Shown here: positions 1-11,994 of the stretch, piece by piece | How positions within the stretch are numbered: the first letter of the stretch is position 1 | Layout of the letters: the number at the start of each line of letters is the position of its first letter | Origin: Rhizophagus irregularis | Lineage: Eukaryota > Glomeromycota > Glomeromycetes > Glomerales > Glomeraceae | Assembly: GCF_026210795.1 (NCBI RefSeq) | Contig: NC_089430.1 | Location: 310,001-374,000 of the forward strand | Length of the DNA: 64,000 nt | Direction: 5' to 3' | Made by a program: the position numbers and the translations under genes | The notes under the pieces: model-generated | Told to the model about the DNA's origin: nothing | What the model saw: the letters and a program-made list of their open reading frames with translations, nothing else | Databases searched by the model: none

Positions 1-320
1 TGTAATTTCTTGTGGACGAATTTTAGAATATGTGTTGATATGTCATGCAATGGCAAATCTTGCTGATTTTATTGATTGTACTGAATATTCAGCTCCATTT
101 TGCTGCTTACATGAAACAAAAAATGAAACAAGTTGGCGCTCTAACTCTTCTTTAGAATTCACATCATCTATTTTTCCAGTAATCCAATATCCTTACGAAA
201 AGTTTCAAGTGCATTAATCCAAGTACTTGTAGAATTATGTGTAGCTTTGCCACGAGCTGCTGTTTGCATACTTTTTATTTCTTCTTCAGTAGGGGCCACA
301 TATGTGAAAGTTTTTTTATT
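1..320 (-). pseudogene. Crypton/QRICH1-like exon, frameshifted and interrupted by a stop
   Basis: Read on the minus strand, an exon opens after a T-rich AG acceptor at about 321 with TFTYVAPTEEEI, then TSTWINALETFRKDIG. A one-base loss near 195 moves the frame to TGKIDDVNSKEELERQLVSF, and later a TGA interrupts AIA-HINTYSKIRPQEIT. The layout of a W..AL..FR...G motif followed by a KEELE..L..FF segment resembles the Crypton tyrosine-recombinase-derived domain of QRICH1/ZMYM-type proteins, which is amplified in Glomeromycotina. The family name is recalled from pattern, not from a search. Two independent lesions in 320 bases argue for a dead copy. The 3' part lies outside the window, so length and any catalytic residues cannot be judged. 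It could also be the host-domesticated form rather than a mobile copy. Confidence 0.55.
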
Positions 321-562
321 CTAAAAAAAAATCTTTAATAAAATGCAAAAAAAAAAAAAAAAAAATATTAACTGAATGAATACAAATAAATAGTGAATAC
401 TACTTTTTTACTTTTATTTTGAGATTTTTGTGTGGTATTATTATAAAAATACTAAAGAGTCGGCAAGAGAAAAAAGCATAATTTTTCAATATAAACAGTA
501 AAAAATCAAACTTTTAAATAAACTTTTTTAAGCTTTTAAATGTTATGATCAGTTCCAAACGA

Positions 563-720
563 TAATAATATTATTGTACAGGGAGCAATATCACTTATTT
601 TATAGGTCAATGTATGATTGGTTACCAATTTTGCCACTGACGTGGCAAAATTAAAACCAATCATACATTGACCTATACTAAAATAAGTGATATTGCTCCT
701 CCCCTATACAATAATATATA
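563..720. repeat. Long imperfect hairpin (MITE-like)
   Basis: Two arms of about 70 bases pair around a centre at 638-641 (TTGCCAC-TGAC-GTGGCAA). The left arm contains GAGCAATATCACTTATTTTA and the right arm its complement. No open frame is present. No convincing target duplication could be fixed, so foldback MITE is inferred from shape only. Confidence 0.7.
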
Positions 721-1656
721 ATTATTAACTAGTATTTTTTCACATTTTTTTAATACTTAATTTTTCTGCGATATCAATCATGAAAAAATATCACATGTAT
801 AATGTATTACACAAATAGAAAAAAATGATTACTAAATAACATGCAAATTTCTTTGAATTTGAAAGATCTTCCTTATCTTCCTGCTTAAAGATCTTTCCCG
901 TACTTATTTTCCTATTGAAAGCAATCACTATACCCCGTGCTTTTAATTTCATATTCACTTTATGACTTACGAATAAATCACTTTAAGTTATAAAGCCATG
1001 TTTTTGTATAATACGCAAGGATAAAGATAAAGCCGAATGATATGTAGATTTTCTCTCGCCGTTCTCGCCGTAATATTATGTCCAATCTTAAACAATTATT
1101 TTATGAAGCGAATGCTACCAAAGGTATTGAAAATGTGTGTTCCAGAAATTTTTTTATGGCTGTGGTATCACGAATAAATTGTAATAAATTGTATAATTCT
1201 GTAATTTAAAAGCATTGTTTATTAATATTTATTGATTTTTTTTTTTTTTTTTTTTTTTTGAAAAAATAAATTTTATTGAATACTCGAATCTAAACTTTAG
1301 CTAAAACCTTAGAAATGTTAATTTTTTTCTTGTTATAATAGGAAACAACATTAAAAAATTTGAATAATTTAAATAGTATACAAATCAATATACGGTATTT
1401 ATTCATTTAATAATTTGGGAATAAATTTATTAAAATTATTTAAATTACAAACTAAGAATTTTGTAAAACATTTACTACTCTAATCTCAGTGTTTAAATAA
1501 TCCATGATAAATAAATATTAAGTGATAATTATTTAACATATAAAAAAAAAAATATTGTTAATTTGATTTATAAAAAGACAATTTAAAATCCATCTAAAGA
1601 TAAAAAATAGATTAATTATTTTGCTTTATAAAGAAATTTATTTTTTCTACTTTATT
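721..1656. other. AT-rich intergenic stretch
   Basis: No coding signal is seen. It holds a small GAAAGATCTT/AAGATCTTTC inverted pair near 862-899 and a pure T run near 1238-1259. The right end is the 3' flank of the minus-strand kinase gene that stops at 1657. Confidence 0.5.
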
Positions 1657-3831
1657 TTAAGAGCTTACCATCGGAATTTCCAGTTCATCTTGTTCTTTTG
1701 AATGAAAGTTTGGATTATTATATACTTCGTCATCATCTGTAATAGATAAGTAATTAGAATTAAAATAGTATTAAAATTTATTATGTAAAATTTTCACCTA
1801 CCATCAACATATTTTTGAGTTTTTTCTTTTTCGTCATCTAAATTTTAAATAAAAGTCGTGTTTAATAAATTAAATTGATATATATAGTAACTTTATTTGT
1901 TAGTAATTTACTCACTATTTGATTTAATTTGCAACTTTTTAAATAATTTAGATAATTTTTTATTACTATCTAAAAATTAAAATATAAATTTAATATATAA
2001 ATCAATCTCGATTTGACAATAATTAAAATATATTACCTCTAAAAATAGTAATTACTTTTGATGATTTGCTACTATTCTGCTCATTTGATTTATTAAAGTC
2101 GTCAACTAAAAAAAAATTAATTAATCATTATATGAAAATTCAACGCTATAATGTTAATAAATACTTACTATTGTTAGGAATGTTAAAATCATACAATTTA
2201 CTATGAAACGCTATTAGTAGTAAAATAAAGTAAATTATTTTAGTATCCAAATAAAATGGTAGAATTATTATTTATACAGTTATACCTTCTTGTTCTTCTA
2301 TTATAATAAAAGACAACATTAATAATATATTTTAAAATAAATACATTCGCTAATAAAATATTATACACTTATTTATACCTTCTGTTGCATTTCTTGGTTC
2401 AGGTAGATTTCCAAAGTTGTGAATTTTACTTGTAAATAATCTGCTACTCGTATAATTTTCTTCTACTTTATTCATTTCTAAATTATCCATTTCTGATTTG
2501 AATAATTCATCTGACATATTTTGATAATATAAATTAATTTTTTGCATTTTTCTCCAAAGTGTATTATAATCAGGTCTTTTTAATGGATCAGCATCCCAAC
2601 ATTCTTTCATTAAATTTTTATATTCTAATGGAGTTTCTGGCACAATTTTTGGCCTTATACCGTTAATAATATTCATTACAATATCATTTTCATGTTCATA
2701 ATTTATAAATGGTGTTTGTCCAGATGAAATTTCCCACATAAGAATTGCAATACTATAAATATCAGATGCAAAAGTATATTCTCTTCCAACAATAACTTCG
2801 GGTGCTATGTAAGGAAGATTTCCATATATACTTGTTGAACATTTATCAGCAGGTCCACAAAATCCAAGATCACTAATACACCAATTATTATTTAATACAG
2901 AATATAATATATTTCCAGAATGTAAATCTCTATGCACTGCTTTCTCTTTATGAATATAATAAAGTGCAACAGTTATTTTATTAATAATATACATTCTATC
3001 TTTCCATGTAAGTTGATTATGATTTTGTTGTAAATATTTTCTTAAATCTATATCCATTTCCATCATTACAAGCATATAATTTCCATTTGATGGATTTTGC
3101 GTTAAACCAAAACATCGAACAACCTCCGCCCATTTATTACTTATATTTAAATGTGATTTAGCCTAAAAGACAATAATTTGTAAAAATACTAGTGCTAATA
3201 CAAAAATTACAACAATTTTATAAAATATAATTATACAAACCTCTTCAAACCAACTTTGATTTGCACTTTCAACATTTTCTAATTTTTTAAGCACTATAGC
3301 ACGATTTCCAAGTCTCGTTAATTGTTTTTTTTCAGAATCCCATTCATTGTATCGTCCATCAATCCAACCTGCTGTATAAATTTCAGAAAATCCACCTTTT
3401 GTTAAATATTTAATATTTTCTAAATTACTATATGGGATCCATTCAACAATCATAAACGGATTAAGTGATTCCATTTGACATTTCTGTATTAAATTATCAA
3501 TATCATCATTTCCAGATGTCCAATTTGAAAAATCTTCTTTTAAATAATTTCGAACACAATATTCACAATATAATGTGGCTAAACATTCTTGCTTACAATT
3601 TTCACAAACTCTTTTTGTACCATCATTATACATAACTTTATTTCGATCATAACTTTTAGTCATCCATCTTATTGCATAAGTTTTTTCATCATTTGTAAGA
3701 ATTTTATCAGCAAGGACTGTTTGTTTTTCAAATTCAAATTGTTTGTGTATATCATTGTAAATATTAGTATCTAATAATGATGTTGCTCTATGAATTGTTG
3801 CATAAATTAATTCATATCGAAGAGTGGACAT
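1657..3831 (-). CDS. TKL-like protein kinase, 8 exons, about 555 aa
   Basis: Exons on the minus strand: 3831-3241, 3162-2379, 2297-2286, 2210-2169, 2105-2037, 1969-1916, 1837-1802, 1736-1657. All junctions are AG/GT and the lengths sum to 556 codons including TAA. The first intron is phase 0; the other six are phase 1. The ATG at 3831 (MSTLRYEL) is chosen because the upstream in-frame ATG adds only a low-complexity stretch. A Cys-rich segment (CENCKQEC, YCEYC) precedes the kinase domain. Kinase motifs: GGFSEIY loop, IVLKKLE lysine, catalytic HRDLHSGN, SDLG in place of DFG, YIAPE, DIYSIAILMWE. Catalytic residues look intact, so an active serine/threonine or tyrosine-like kinase is expected; substrate unknown. 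The C-terminal tail is a chain of small in-phase exons, one only 12 nt, each removable without changing frame. It belongs to the family expanded in Rhizophagus. Confidence 0.9.
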
Positions 3832-3942
3832 AATGTAATCAATAAGAAAGAAAGAATGAATGAATTTAAGTTCATTCACTTGATAAATTAGTAAAGTTGT
3901 TGATCAAAATTTCATGTTGTCCCACATAAATTTTGTGACCTT

Positions 3943-3964
3943 GAGGCGTAATATTTTACGCCTC
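3943..3964. promoter_or_regulatory. Perfect palindrome upstream of kinase start
   Basis: A nine-base perfect inverted repeat (GAGGCGTAA, four-base spacer, TTACGCCTC) lies 112 bases upstream of the kinase ATG. It is GC-rich against a very AT-rich flank. A binding site for a dimeric regulator is possible but purely inferred from symmetry and position. Confidence 0.35.
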
Positions 3965-4005
3965 ATAACCAAAAAAAGAAAAATAGTATGATCAATAATT
4001 TACGT

Positions 4006-4038
<33 letters not shown>

Positions 4039-6689
4039 TTCAGCGTATAAATTTGATTGTCATACTTAATTATTCTTATTAATTTAATTCAAATAATTTG
4101 ATAAACAAAAATCAATGATTATTATTCAATAGACTATTTTTTTGTAGTATCTTACTTAAAAATCTAGTGTAATAGGTATGTCATGGGTTTTCATGTATAC
4201 AATCCAAATTATTTATATGAAGACTATTCTAAAGTCTAAACGTCAGACATATTTTTTTATATAGATGAAGTTTAAAAAAATTTACAAAAAATAAAATAAC
4301 AAAAAAAAAATACGAAATATATTAAATTATATTCCAAAAATTATACTTGGTTTTTTATGTTGTATTATTTTCATTTCTATTATTAAATTAAATTATTACA
4401 ATAAATTTAGTAATAAAAAAAAAAATTCTATTTTGTAATAAATAGACTTAATATACAGTATAATTTTCCAGTAAGTCAAATTAAAAGGATTTATAAGATT
4501 TTTTAATATTCATCTAAAATCTTTTTATTTAATAAAATTCATTTTTTAAAAAATCTTTTTTTAACGAGAAAATTTTTTTATAGAGTCTATGGAAATTTTT
4601 TAATAAAATCCATTTGAATTTTTAGATATAGATTTTTGTTTATGAAACTGATGTGAGAGATTTTTTGAGAAATTTTTGCATTAAGTAATTGATGCATTCA
4701 GAAAAATTTACAAAAATTAATTTTATTGTTGAAAAAAAGGTATTTAATTTGAAAAATCTTAAAATATTAATAATTTTTGGTAAAATAGAAATCGACGGAA
4801 TATATATAGTTTATGAATCGTAAAAATGGAGTTGAAATTTTTCATGTCAAAAAATTTTGGGACGGAACAAAGGTGGAAGAGCTCATGCTTCCACCCGGAA
4901 AACTATTAATGATACTCACCACTTAACTATGTTCCCTTTCCTTTGGTCATACCGATTCAAAATCTATGGACATAATGTTGACTATTTTGTATTCTTGATG
5001 TCATATAACAAACATTACACTTCGAAGCGGTGTTACGATCCCGTTCATCCGTCACTTGGATAGTCTTTAGTGATTGGTATTGTAAGATCTACGCTCGTGA
5101 TAAATCACGTTGCCATCGCAGTCTTAATATAAATATAAAATTACAAGAAGTTAATATAATAATGCTCAGTTTAATAATATTCCAATAAGATAATTTCTAA
5201 AGTAATAATCATAATTTCTAATAAATTCTAATAATAGACCCCTTAACGTCCAAATTTTCTCCTTTTTATAATTTCTGTCGATCATTATTTTTCACTAAAA
5301 TATTCAAAGTTCATAAAATTATTTCAATTTTTTCATTTTTAAACTTTTTCAATTTTGATTTTTCCACTTTTTGACTTTTCCTCACAAAATATCCTTTTCA
5401 AAAATGTTGTTTTTCGCTTTTCGTAAATATTAATTTTCCAAAATTTTCAATTTTCGATCTTCAAATCCTTTTCTTATTATAGTAATATTTCGATTCTAGT
5501 TCCCAATTAAAATAAAAGTGAACACAAGAATCGTTACAAATGTTACACTTGTAACATTACACAATTATAATACTATACTAATAAATTCACTAGGTGCTCA
5601 CAGCATATACAGTAATGCCGGGATCTAAGGCATTTATTAATTACAAACCGCAGCAATTTATTTATTGTTGGTATATAACCTACGAATTTCGAAATGTTTT
5701 AAAGTGAACTAGGGAAGCATCAGGAATCAAGTTGGCACACTCTTCAATTAATTAAAAATTTTCAATAAATGTGTTATTTATAGTTGCGGAGTTTTGTTTG
5801 TGGAATGGTGCTTTTGTGTTTATTTTATGTAAATTTTGTATTGAGTTAAAGTGAAATTACATTTATTATCAAATCTTAATTTATATATATTATATTATTA
5901 TTTCTATGATTCAACAATAATTTTTTTTTATTATTAAAAGATCATCTTTAACGTTGTAAGACCTAATCCTGTTAACAATACGTTTGCCACCTTAGGACTT
6001 AATAAAATAATACTTTATTAATAATATAAATAAATACAATATATGCTTGGTTTAACAATATTATATGTTTAATAAATATTTGTTTTAATGAATCTTCAAA
6101 CTTGTATCCTTTTCAGAATATCAATATTTATTGCCTATTTATATTAATTTAAAATATACTCTCTTAAAGAAACCTCCTGCGCCCTCTATGTTTTGTTGCA
6201 AACCTAAAAATTTCAACTTCATCTTATTTTATGCTCAAATGAACTGCACATATTAGTACTTGCTATTTTTCATGTTTTTGATATTTTAAATTTTCCTTCA
6301 TTTTTGATCTTCATAACTATAAGTACTAATCATAGTTCTCTGTCGTAATGATCTACAAATTAGTCACCTGTTTTCTTAATCACTTGACTTAATAATCTTC
6401 TAGTTTTACGGACGATGCATTTGTAACTTGATTCCTCATTGTGGACCAATTAATATACAATTTTAAACTACTAAAAATTTATACGCTAATTACAAATATA
6501 ATGCTGCGCCTCTCAATTAAATAAATTCACTATGTGTACTACGGCATTACAACATATTTATTGCCGTTTTCAAAATGGTTGAAATTGATGTTGATCACAT
6601 AACACAAAAAAATTCTTAAATATATGAGAAAATTTTTCGTTTCTTATAACTTAAGATCTAAATTTTTTATAGTACTAATATATATTTTT
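3965..6689. other. Intergenic, no recognisable gene
   Basis: Mostly AT-rich. A locally GC-richer patch at 4857-5120 has a short open frame (plus, 68 codons, ending CYDPVHPSLG) that I do not recognise; it may be mobile-element debris. 5220-6560 is a mixture of A/T-rich tracts with nothing identifiable on either strand. Confidence 0.45.
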
Positions 6690-6984
6690 TATTTAAATAA
6701 TTTAATTTGAAAGTTTATGAATTACCTCTAAAACATCATCATAAGGGGTTCTTTGCAAAGAGCAAATTTTCCCGTAAATCTGAGTACATTACCAGACGTA
6801 AAATCTGGAATCCATTTTGGAACTGAAGGATTTTTTGGGAAAAAAGTAATTACTTTTAGGTTCATTGTTGTATTCAGTTATCTTCTTTTTTCACAACAAC
6901 AATAGCTTCTTTTACAATAAAATTATTACTATCACGTTCAACAACTGAGTGAATTACACAGATAAAGGTGAGCTTTGCTGGCAT
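6690..6984 (-). pseudogene. Unknown conserved gene start, frameshifted at least twice
   Basis: From ATG at 6984 the frame reads MPAKLTFICVIHSVVERD..FIVKEAIVVVKKEDN and meets a TGA. Coding character resumes in another frame (NLKVITFFPKNPSVPKW, then GNVLRFTGKFALCKEP), and a one-base surplus in a CCCC run near 6745 shifts it again to PYDDVLEVIHKL. The alternating beta-strand look of FTGKFAL and VITFFP might fit an OB-like fold, but that is a guess. I recall similar small repeated proteins in Rhizophagus, without a known function. Two or more lesions in under 300 bases indicate a dead copy. Confidence 0.45.
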
Positions 6985-8290
6985 AGTATTTATTATTATT
7001 TTTTAATTAATAATTAAAAAAAAATGAAAATTTATTTATGGTAAATTTTTTATTAAAAAAGATATTTGTATAAGCGTTATTAATTAAAAATGAAATCACT
7101 ATTTTTTTTATAATAAATAAATTTTATAAGGAAATATTTTGACATAATTATTTTATCATTATTTATCATACAAAAAAATTCTTATTAATTATTTATTGTT
7201 TTTTTTAAGAAAATATTATATATATATATATATTTTATTTTAGTAATAAAAAACGAAAGTGAATGGTAATTATTACTTTGCTATCAATTATTATATAATT
7301 ATCATTATCATAATAATTACGTAATGATTATTTATGTCTATCATCATTTTATTACATATTATGTTGATCATTTTTTTTTTCATCAAATTGATTTTTTTTA
7401 TCATCACTTTTTTTTCATATATATTAACCCATCATCCATAAAGAAGCTGACTGCGGATTCAATACTTGAAGCTTGAAGCTTGAAGCTAGAACTTAAGCTT
7501 AAACTTAAGCTTAAGCTTCAAGCTTAAGTATATGAATAAAAAATCTTGGAAAGGTCTAAACCATATTTGGCCTCAAACTAACCATATTTTGAATTTCATG
7601 GTTAGTACGATCATCAAATTAATTAAGAAAATAACCACAACTAAAATTAGACATATTACACAAGATTTTTGGCATTCTTTTCTTCAGGCTAATTAACTAA
7701 TTATTAATTTATTTATTTATTTATTAATTATAATTATAAAAAAATATAATTGTTTAATTGTTTTTATTGTATTTTATATTTACTAATTACCAATTACTAA
7801 TTAATAATCATAAATTAATTAAACAAATAGTAAAATTCACACGTACAGTATATAAACAACCTTTGTTCCTTTGTTCACAAAAGAAATGCAAAACAGATTA
7901 TAAACATAAGATTTTACAACGGATTATAAAACAGAATATAAACAGATATAGAAATCAATATATAAATCAATATAGAAAACATATATAATATATATATATT
8001 ATTTAATTTTTTATATATAAAAATGGCCAGTCATTAATTACCATAAAAGGAGATTTTTTTGAAAAAGGAAATCATTTATTACACCAAATGACCCAGCAAT
8101 TTAGTAAACAACAATATGAAAAAATACATTTTTATAGTAACACAAAATTTTAACAGACCGTCCTTTATTATGGTATGTTAAACATAGATTTTATCAATAA
8201 TAAACAAGGGAGTTGTTGATCAGTGAGATCATTTATTCAATAATGATTTAAATTATTTGATCTACACGTAGAATCTGGAACATTAATTTC
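6985..8290. other. Low-complexity intergenic region
   Basis: Contains an (AT)n microsatellite near 7215-7235 and a cluster of overlapping AAGCTT/TTAAGC palindromes at 7464-7527 that can fold on itself. A short A-rich frame at 7758-7988 has simple-sequence composition and is not accepted as a gene. Confidence 0.5.
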
Positions 8291-9190
8291 AGGGCAATAT
8301 GGAAGACACTAGAACGATTCATCAAAGATAATGGTATAGATATTAATGTTTTCAAAGTTAAAAGTCATTCAAATAATATGGCTGATGGTCTATGCAAGAC
8401 AGCACATTTAGATGAAAGCGATAATAATAAAAGTAAAGTCAATATTAAGAATGACTATACGTGAGAATATTTAGTATTTTGGAGAAATATAACTATCAAG
8501 TCCAAGAGAATTTATGAAAATATTAATCAGTTAAAGTATAAAGCTGATTGGTTAGTGTTAAACGTTAGTAGATCATATAGGGTTAGTAATATTATGGATG
8601 TTTGAAATAGACTGAAAAGTGTCGATTAATATTATTATGAAGAGTTTCAGGATGATATTTCTAGTTTGAATAACAATCTTACTGCCTATATTTTAAAAAA
8701 TTATTTAGAAATTTTACCGAAATTTACAATGTTAAATCAAAGAAATCTGGAACTCTATGAAAGTAGTAAATGTTGTCGATGCAATGTTACAATTGAAACG
8801 TGGATACATGTATGGATTTGTAAAGAAAATGATCTAACGATTAAACAGATAATCAATGAAGCTGATAAGTTGAAAGGCAAGTTAGATGAGAATAATTTTT
8901 GAATACCATTTAATTATCATGCCAGATAATTGCAGTTATTGGATGATAGATCGTTCTTGATTTTCAATGGAAGAATTTTTCATGAAACAGTTAAAGGTAT
9001 TGTCAATAAAAAACTGTATTTAGGAAGCAACAAATGATAATGTTTTCAAGAATGCTATACAAGATTTCGTGGTTAATATAAGGAATTATGCCAGAATTTA
9101 CATTTGGAATGAATGATGTAAAGATGTTATCAATTGGGAAAAAAAGAAAGGTATAACAATGAAAATGAAAAAGCTGGGAAACAGGAATGA
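8291..9190 (+). pseudogene. LINE-type element 3' end: RNase H domain plus C-terminal Cys motif, decayed
   Basis: One frame from 8291 reads AIWKTLERFIKDNGIDINVF, then VKSHSNNMADGLCKTAHLD: the end of an RNase H domain with the late H and the N..AD of the last catalytic aspartate. After stops at about 8460, 8603 and 8630 the same frame continues to SSKCCRCNVTIETWIHVWIC, a CxxC..H..C motif often found at the C-terminus of non-LTR polyproteins. Further debris (YARIYIWNE, KDVINWEKKKG) runs to about 9190. There is no reverse transcriptase upstream, as expected for a 5'-truncated LINE insertion. Multiple stops show it is dead. The call rests on RNase H motif order and the trailing Cys motif. Confidence 0.6.
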
Positions 9191-9555
9191 TTATTAATTG
9201 GGTATCACAGTTTTGGATATTTTCAGGACACTCATTTGCTTGTCTGGAATTTGTACAATTATATTCTGGACAATTTCAGAATATTTTCCGGACACATTGT
9301 CTTTATAGGGATGTTGAGATGTCAACTGATGACTTGAAGTTATTGCAACAGGTGACAGATAAAAGCAATTTTAATTTCCATAGTAACAATCAAACCTTAA
9401 AAGAAGCCAACATGAGACTTCACAATCCTGTACCCAAAGACTTGCAAGTTTATAAACCTCATTTACAGAAGTCTTTGGAGCAATTAGTAAATGGTGCAAA
9501 TCTACAAGCAAAGCTTAGGAGGAGTCAAAATGAAACTTCGCAAACTAGTTCCTGA
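9187..9555 (+). CDS. Doubtful short open frame, 122 aa
   Basis: An ATG-initiated frame overlaps the end of the LINE relic in a different frame. The first 45 residues (QFWIFSGHSF, SGQFQNIFRTH) look repetitive; the rest is hydrophilic and unremarkable. No domain, signal peptide or splice context supports it. It may be transposon tail sequence. Listed because it is the longest intact frame in this stretch. Confidence 0.2.
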   Translation: MIINWVSQFWIFSGHSFACLEFVQLYSGQFQNIFRTHCLYRDVEMSTDDLKLLQQVTDKSNFNFHSNNQTLKEANMRLHNPVPKDLQVYKPHLQKSLEQLVNGANLQAKLRRSQNETSQTSS

Positions 9556-10544
9556 AGACATAAAAAATTTATAACAGAAGGCTTTCAAAGTATTTGCAAG
9601 TCTTAGTAACCAAAGCTTAATTGCATTAAATATTAAAATTATTAAATTTAAAAATTAGAGATATATGTACTTATTCATACAAATAAAATGTTTTTTTTTA
9701 TGTTTGCGAAACTTATTTTTTTTTATTTGCCAGAAAATTTTTTATTAATACGTGCAAAATAAATTAATATATGCAAAATAAGTACAAAAGCTTGGGACTA
9801 TTTCTGCGATACATGACGAAGTTTCTATGTTATGACTTATGAGACGTATCTATTCCTAAATCCTAATTCTTTTTCGGTTACCTTTGGTAACTTGCCTAAC
9901 CTTACCCTTTTTATTTCCCTCAATTCCTCTCCCCTTTGTGAAGCCATATCAGGACCCCAAGCAATACTGAAATAGGTAACAAGAAATAACGCGTAGAATA
10001 GGCTAAAATAATCATGAAAATCTTTCCTTTTTTAGATACATTTTGATAACGTTGGTAAGAAATATATTACTTTATTTAGTAACTGACTGACATTATCATA
10101 ATTCCGGCCCTGAAAAAATGCGTAGAGCTAATAGTAAAATTTTGCCAATTTCCTATGACCTATTTATATATTGTTCGGGGTCCTGCCATATCCAAATAAT
10201 CATGAAATTTTTGGAATCCGAAAGTAAATAATTTTACCCCTGAGAATTACCCTTTTCAGATTTAAACTGTGGCTTGTAATATCAGTGTTCAGCAAATGAC
10301 TTGAAATGACCAAATGATTCAAATGACAAATGACATGTCATTTCAATGCTTAAATGACAAATGACCTTGGTCATTTGAATGTAATTTTGCCAGCATTATA
10401 ATTTTCGCCTACATTATTTTTTAATTATAGTCACATGATTATTTATGTGATAAATATTAGCCAATTAAAATCAAATCATTGAAATGACCAATGATTATGA
10501 ATAATGACAAATGATTTCATAAATCATTTAAATGGTCGGTCATA

Positions 10545-11531
10545 GAGCTCCGAATGGGTCAGGTCAAGTCAGGTTAATTGATAAACCTGACCTGAAATTT
10601 TTTTTCAGGTCAGGTCAGGTCAGGTCATATCAGGTTGTCTGTTTGACCTGACCTGACCTGAAACCTGAAAAATTTCAGGACTATTTTTATTAAAGTATTG
10701 AAAAAAAACGGTACAAAACTTTTTTTTTTTAATATAATATTATGAAAAAAAACGTTTTTGCAACATTTTTTATTAAAATATTGAAGAAAAATATTGCAAA
10801 ACGTTTTTTTTAATATAACATTATGAAAAAAATGTTTTTGCAACGTTATTATTGAAATATAAAAAAAAAAACGTTACGAAACATTTTTTTAATATAATAT
10901 TATGAAAAAACGTTTTCGCAACGTTTTTTCTCGAAATATTGCGATTCAACATTTTTATATTAAAATCATATAAAAAAGTGAATCCCAATACTGCAATTCA
11001 CTTTTTTATATTGATTTTGTATAAAAAAAGTGAGTTGCGGTATTGCGATTCACTTTTTTATATAGATTCTATATAAAAAAAGTGAGTTGCGGTATTGCGA
11101 TTCACTTTTTTATATTGATTTTATATAATAAAAGTGAGTTGCGGTATTGCGATTCACTTTTTTATATAGATTCTATATAAAAAAAGTGAGTTGCGGTATT
11201 GCAATTCACTTTTTTTATATAGAATTAATATAAAAAGTGAATCGCAATATCGCAACTCACTTTTATTATATAAAATCAATATAAAAAAGTGAATCGCAAT
11301 ACTGCAACTCACTTTTATTATATAAAATCAATATAAAAAAGTGAATCGCAATACTGCAACTCACTTTTATTATATAGTAGAATTAATAGTTTCAGGTCAA
11401 CAGGTCAATCAGGTCAGGTCAATCTTCATACCTGACCTGAATTTTTTTTAAAAATCTCATACCTGACCTGAATTTCAGGTCAGGTCAGGTCAGGTCAGGT
11501 TACCTGAATTTGGCTGACCTGTTCGGAGCTC
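10545..11531. mobile_element. GAGCTCCG inverted-repeat element, copy 1, TA target duplication
   Basis: Flanked by TA at 10543-10544 and 11532-11533. Termini are GAGCTCCGAATGGGTCAGGTC on the left and the inverse of GAGCTCCGAACAGGTCAG on the right. Inside the ends sit runs of the pentamer AGGTC/GACCT in both orientations. The core is an array of hairpins. A second element with the same ends but a different core is at 24712-25961. TA duplication and inverted ends suggest mobilisation by a Tc1/mariner-like transposase, which is not in the window. Confidence 0.75.
10930..11385. repeat. Hairpin satellite, period about 52 bp
   Basis: Tandem units each contain GTGAGTTGCGGTATTGCGA followed by the inverse GATTCAC end, so every unit can form a short stem. 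Copies recur near 11035, 11086, 11139 and 11190; orientation flips near 11220. Upstream, 10680-10925 carries a related set built on ACGTTTTT motifs. Confidence 0.75.
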
Positions 11532-11994
11532 TAGTCGGTCATTTCTGAACACAGACGTTTATCAAATATCTACTTACTACGTTCATTGTATATAATTAAA
11601 TAATATACACGAAATTACTTTTTTTTAGTATACTACAAATCTTAGATTTATTTTACTTCTTATGACGTGATGAAAAATGTCAAATTACTTTTTTTTAATA
11701 CTACGTAACATGCTAAATAACAAATCTAAGTTTATCTCTTGTATCCAAATAAAACCTGCTTTAAAAGTTTATACAGCGCTATTATAAAAGTAATGTTTGT
11801 GAGAATAAATTCAAAATGAAAATTTTTATTTTTCACGAATTTTATTTTTTACCACTCAATCCAAATAAAATAAATAAAATGGAGTTTTTTTATCGCTATA
11901 AATATTCTACATGCTATTTTTATTTTCTTGATAGAAATGATAATACACTTAGTGAACTATTGATTATGGAGTTCAATTTGATACTGTTAATATA

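Larger units (their letters stand above)
10285..11552. mobile_element. Outer inverted-repeat element with AAATGAC repeats
   Basis: The ends are inverted copies of TGTTCAGNAAATGAC: the left end at 10285 is preceded by CAG and the right end at 11552 is followed by CAG. The outer 240 bases on the left are built from tandem AAATGAC-like heptamers in both orientations. No transposase frame is present, so it would be non-autonomous. The second, GC-richer element at 10545-11531 is inserted inside it. The CAG flanks as a three-base target duplication are tentative. Confidence 0.5.

Noticed and set aside
7758-7988. 76-codon plus-strand frame
   Set aside because: Low-complexity A/T-driven translation with repeated INQYRNQYINQYR; no supporting context.
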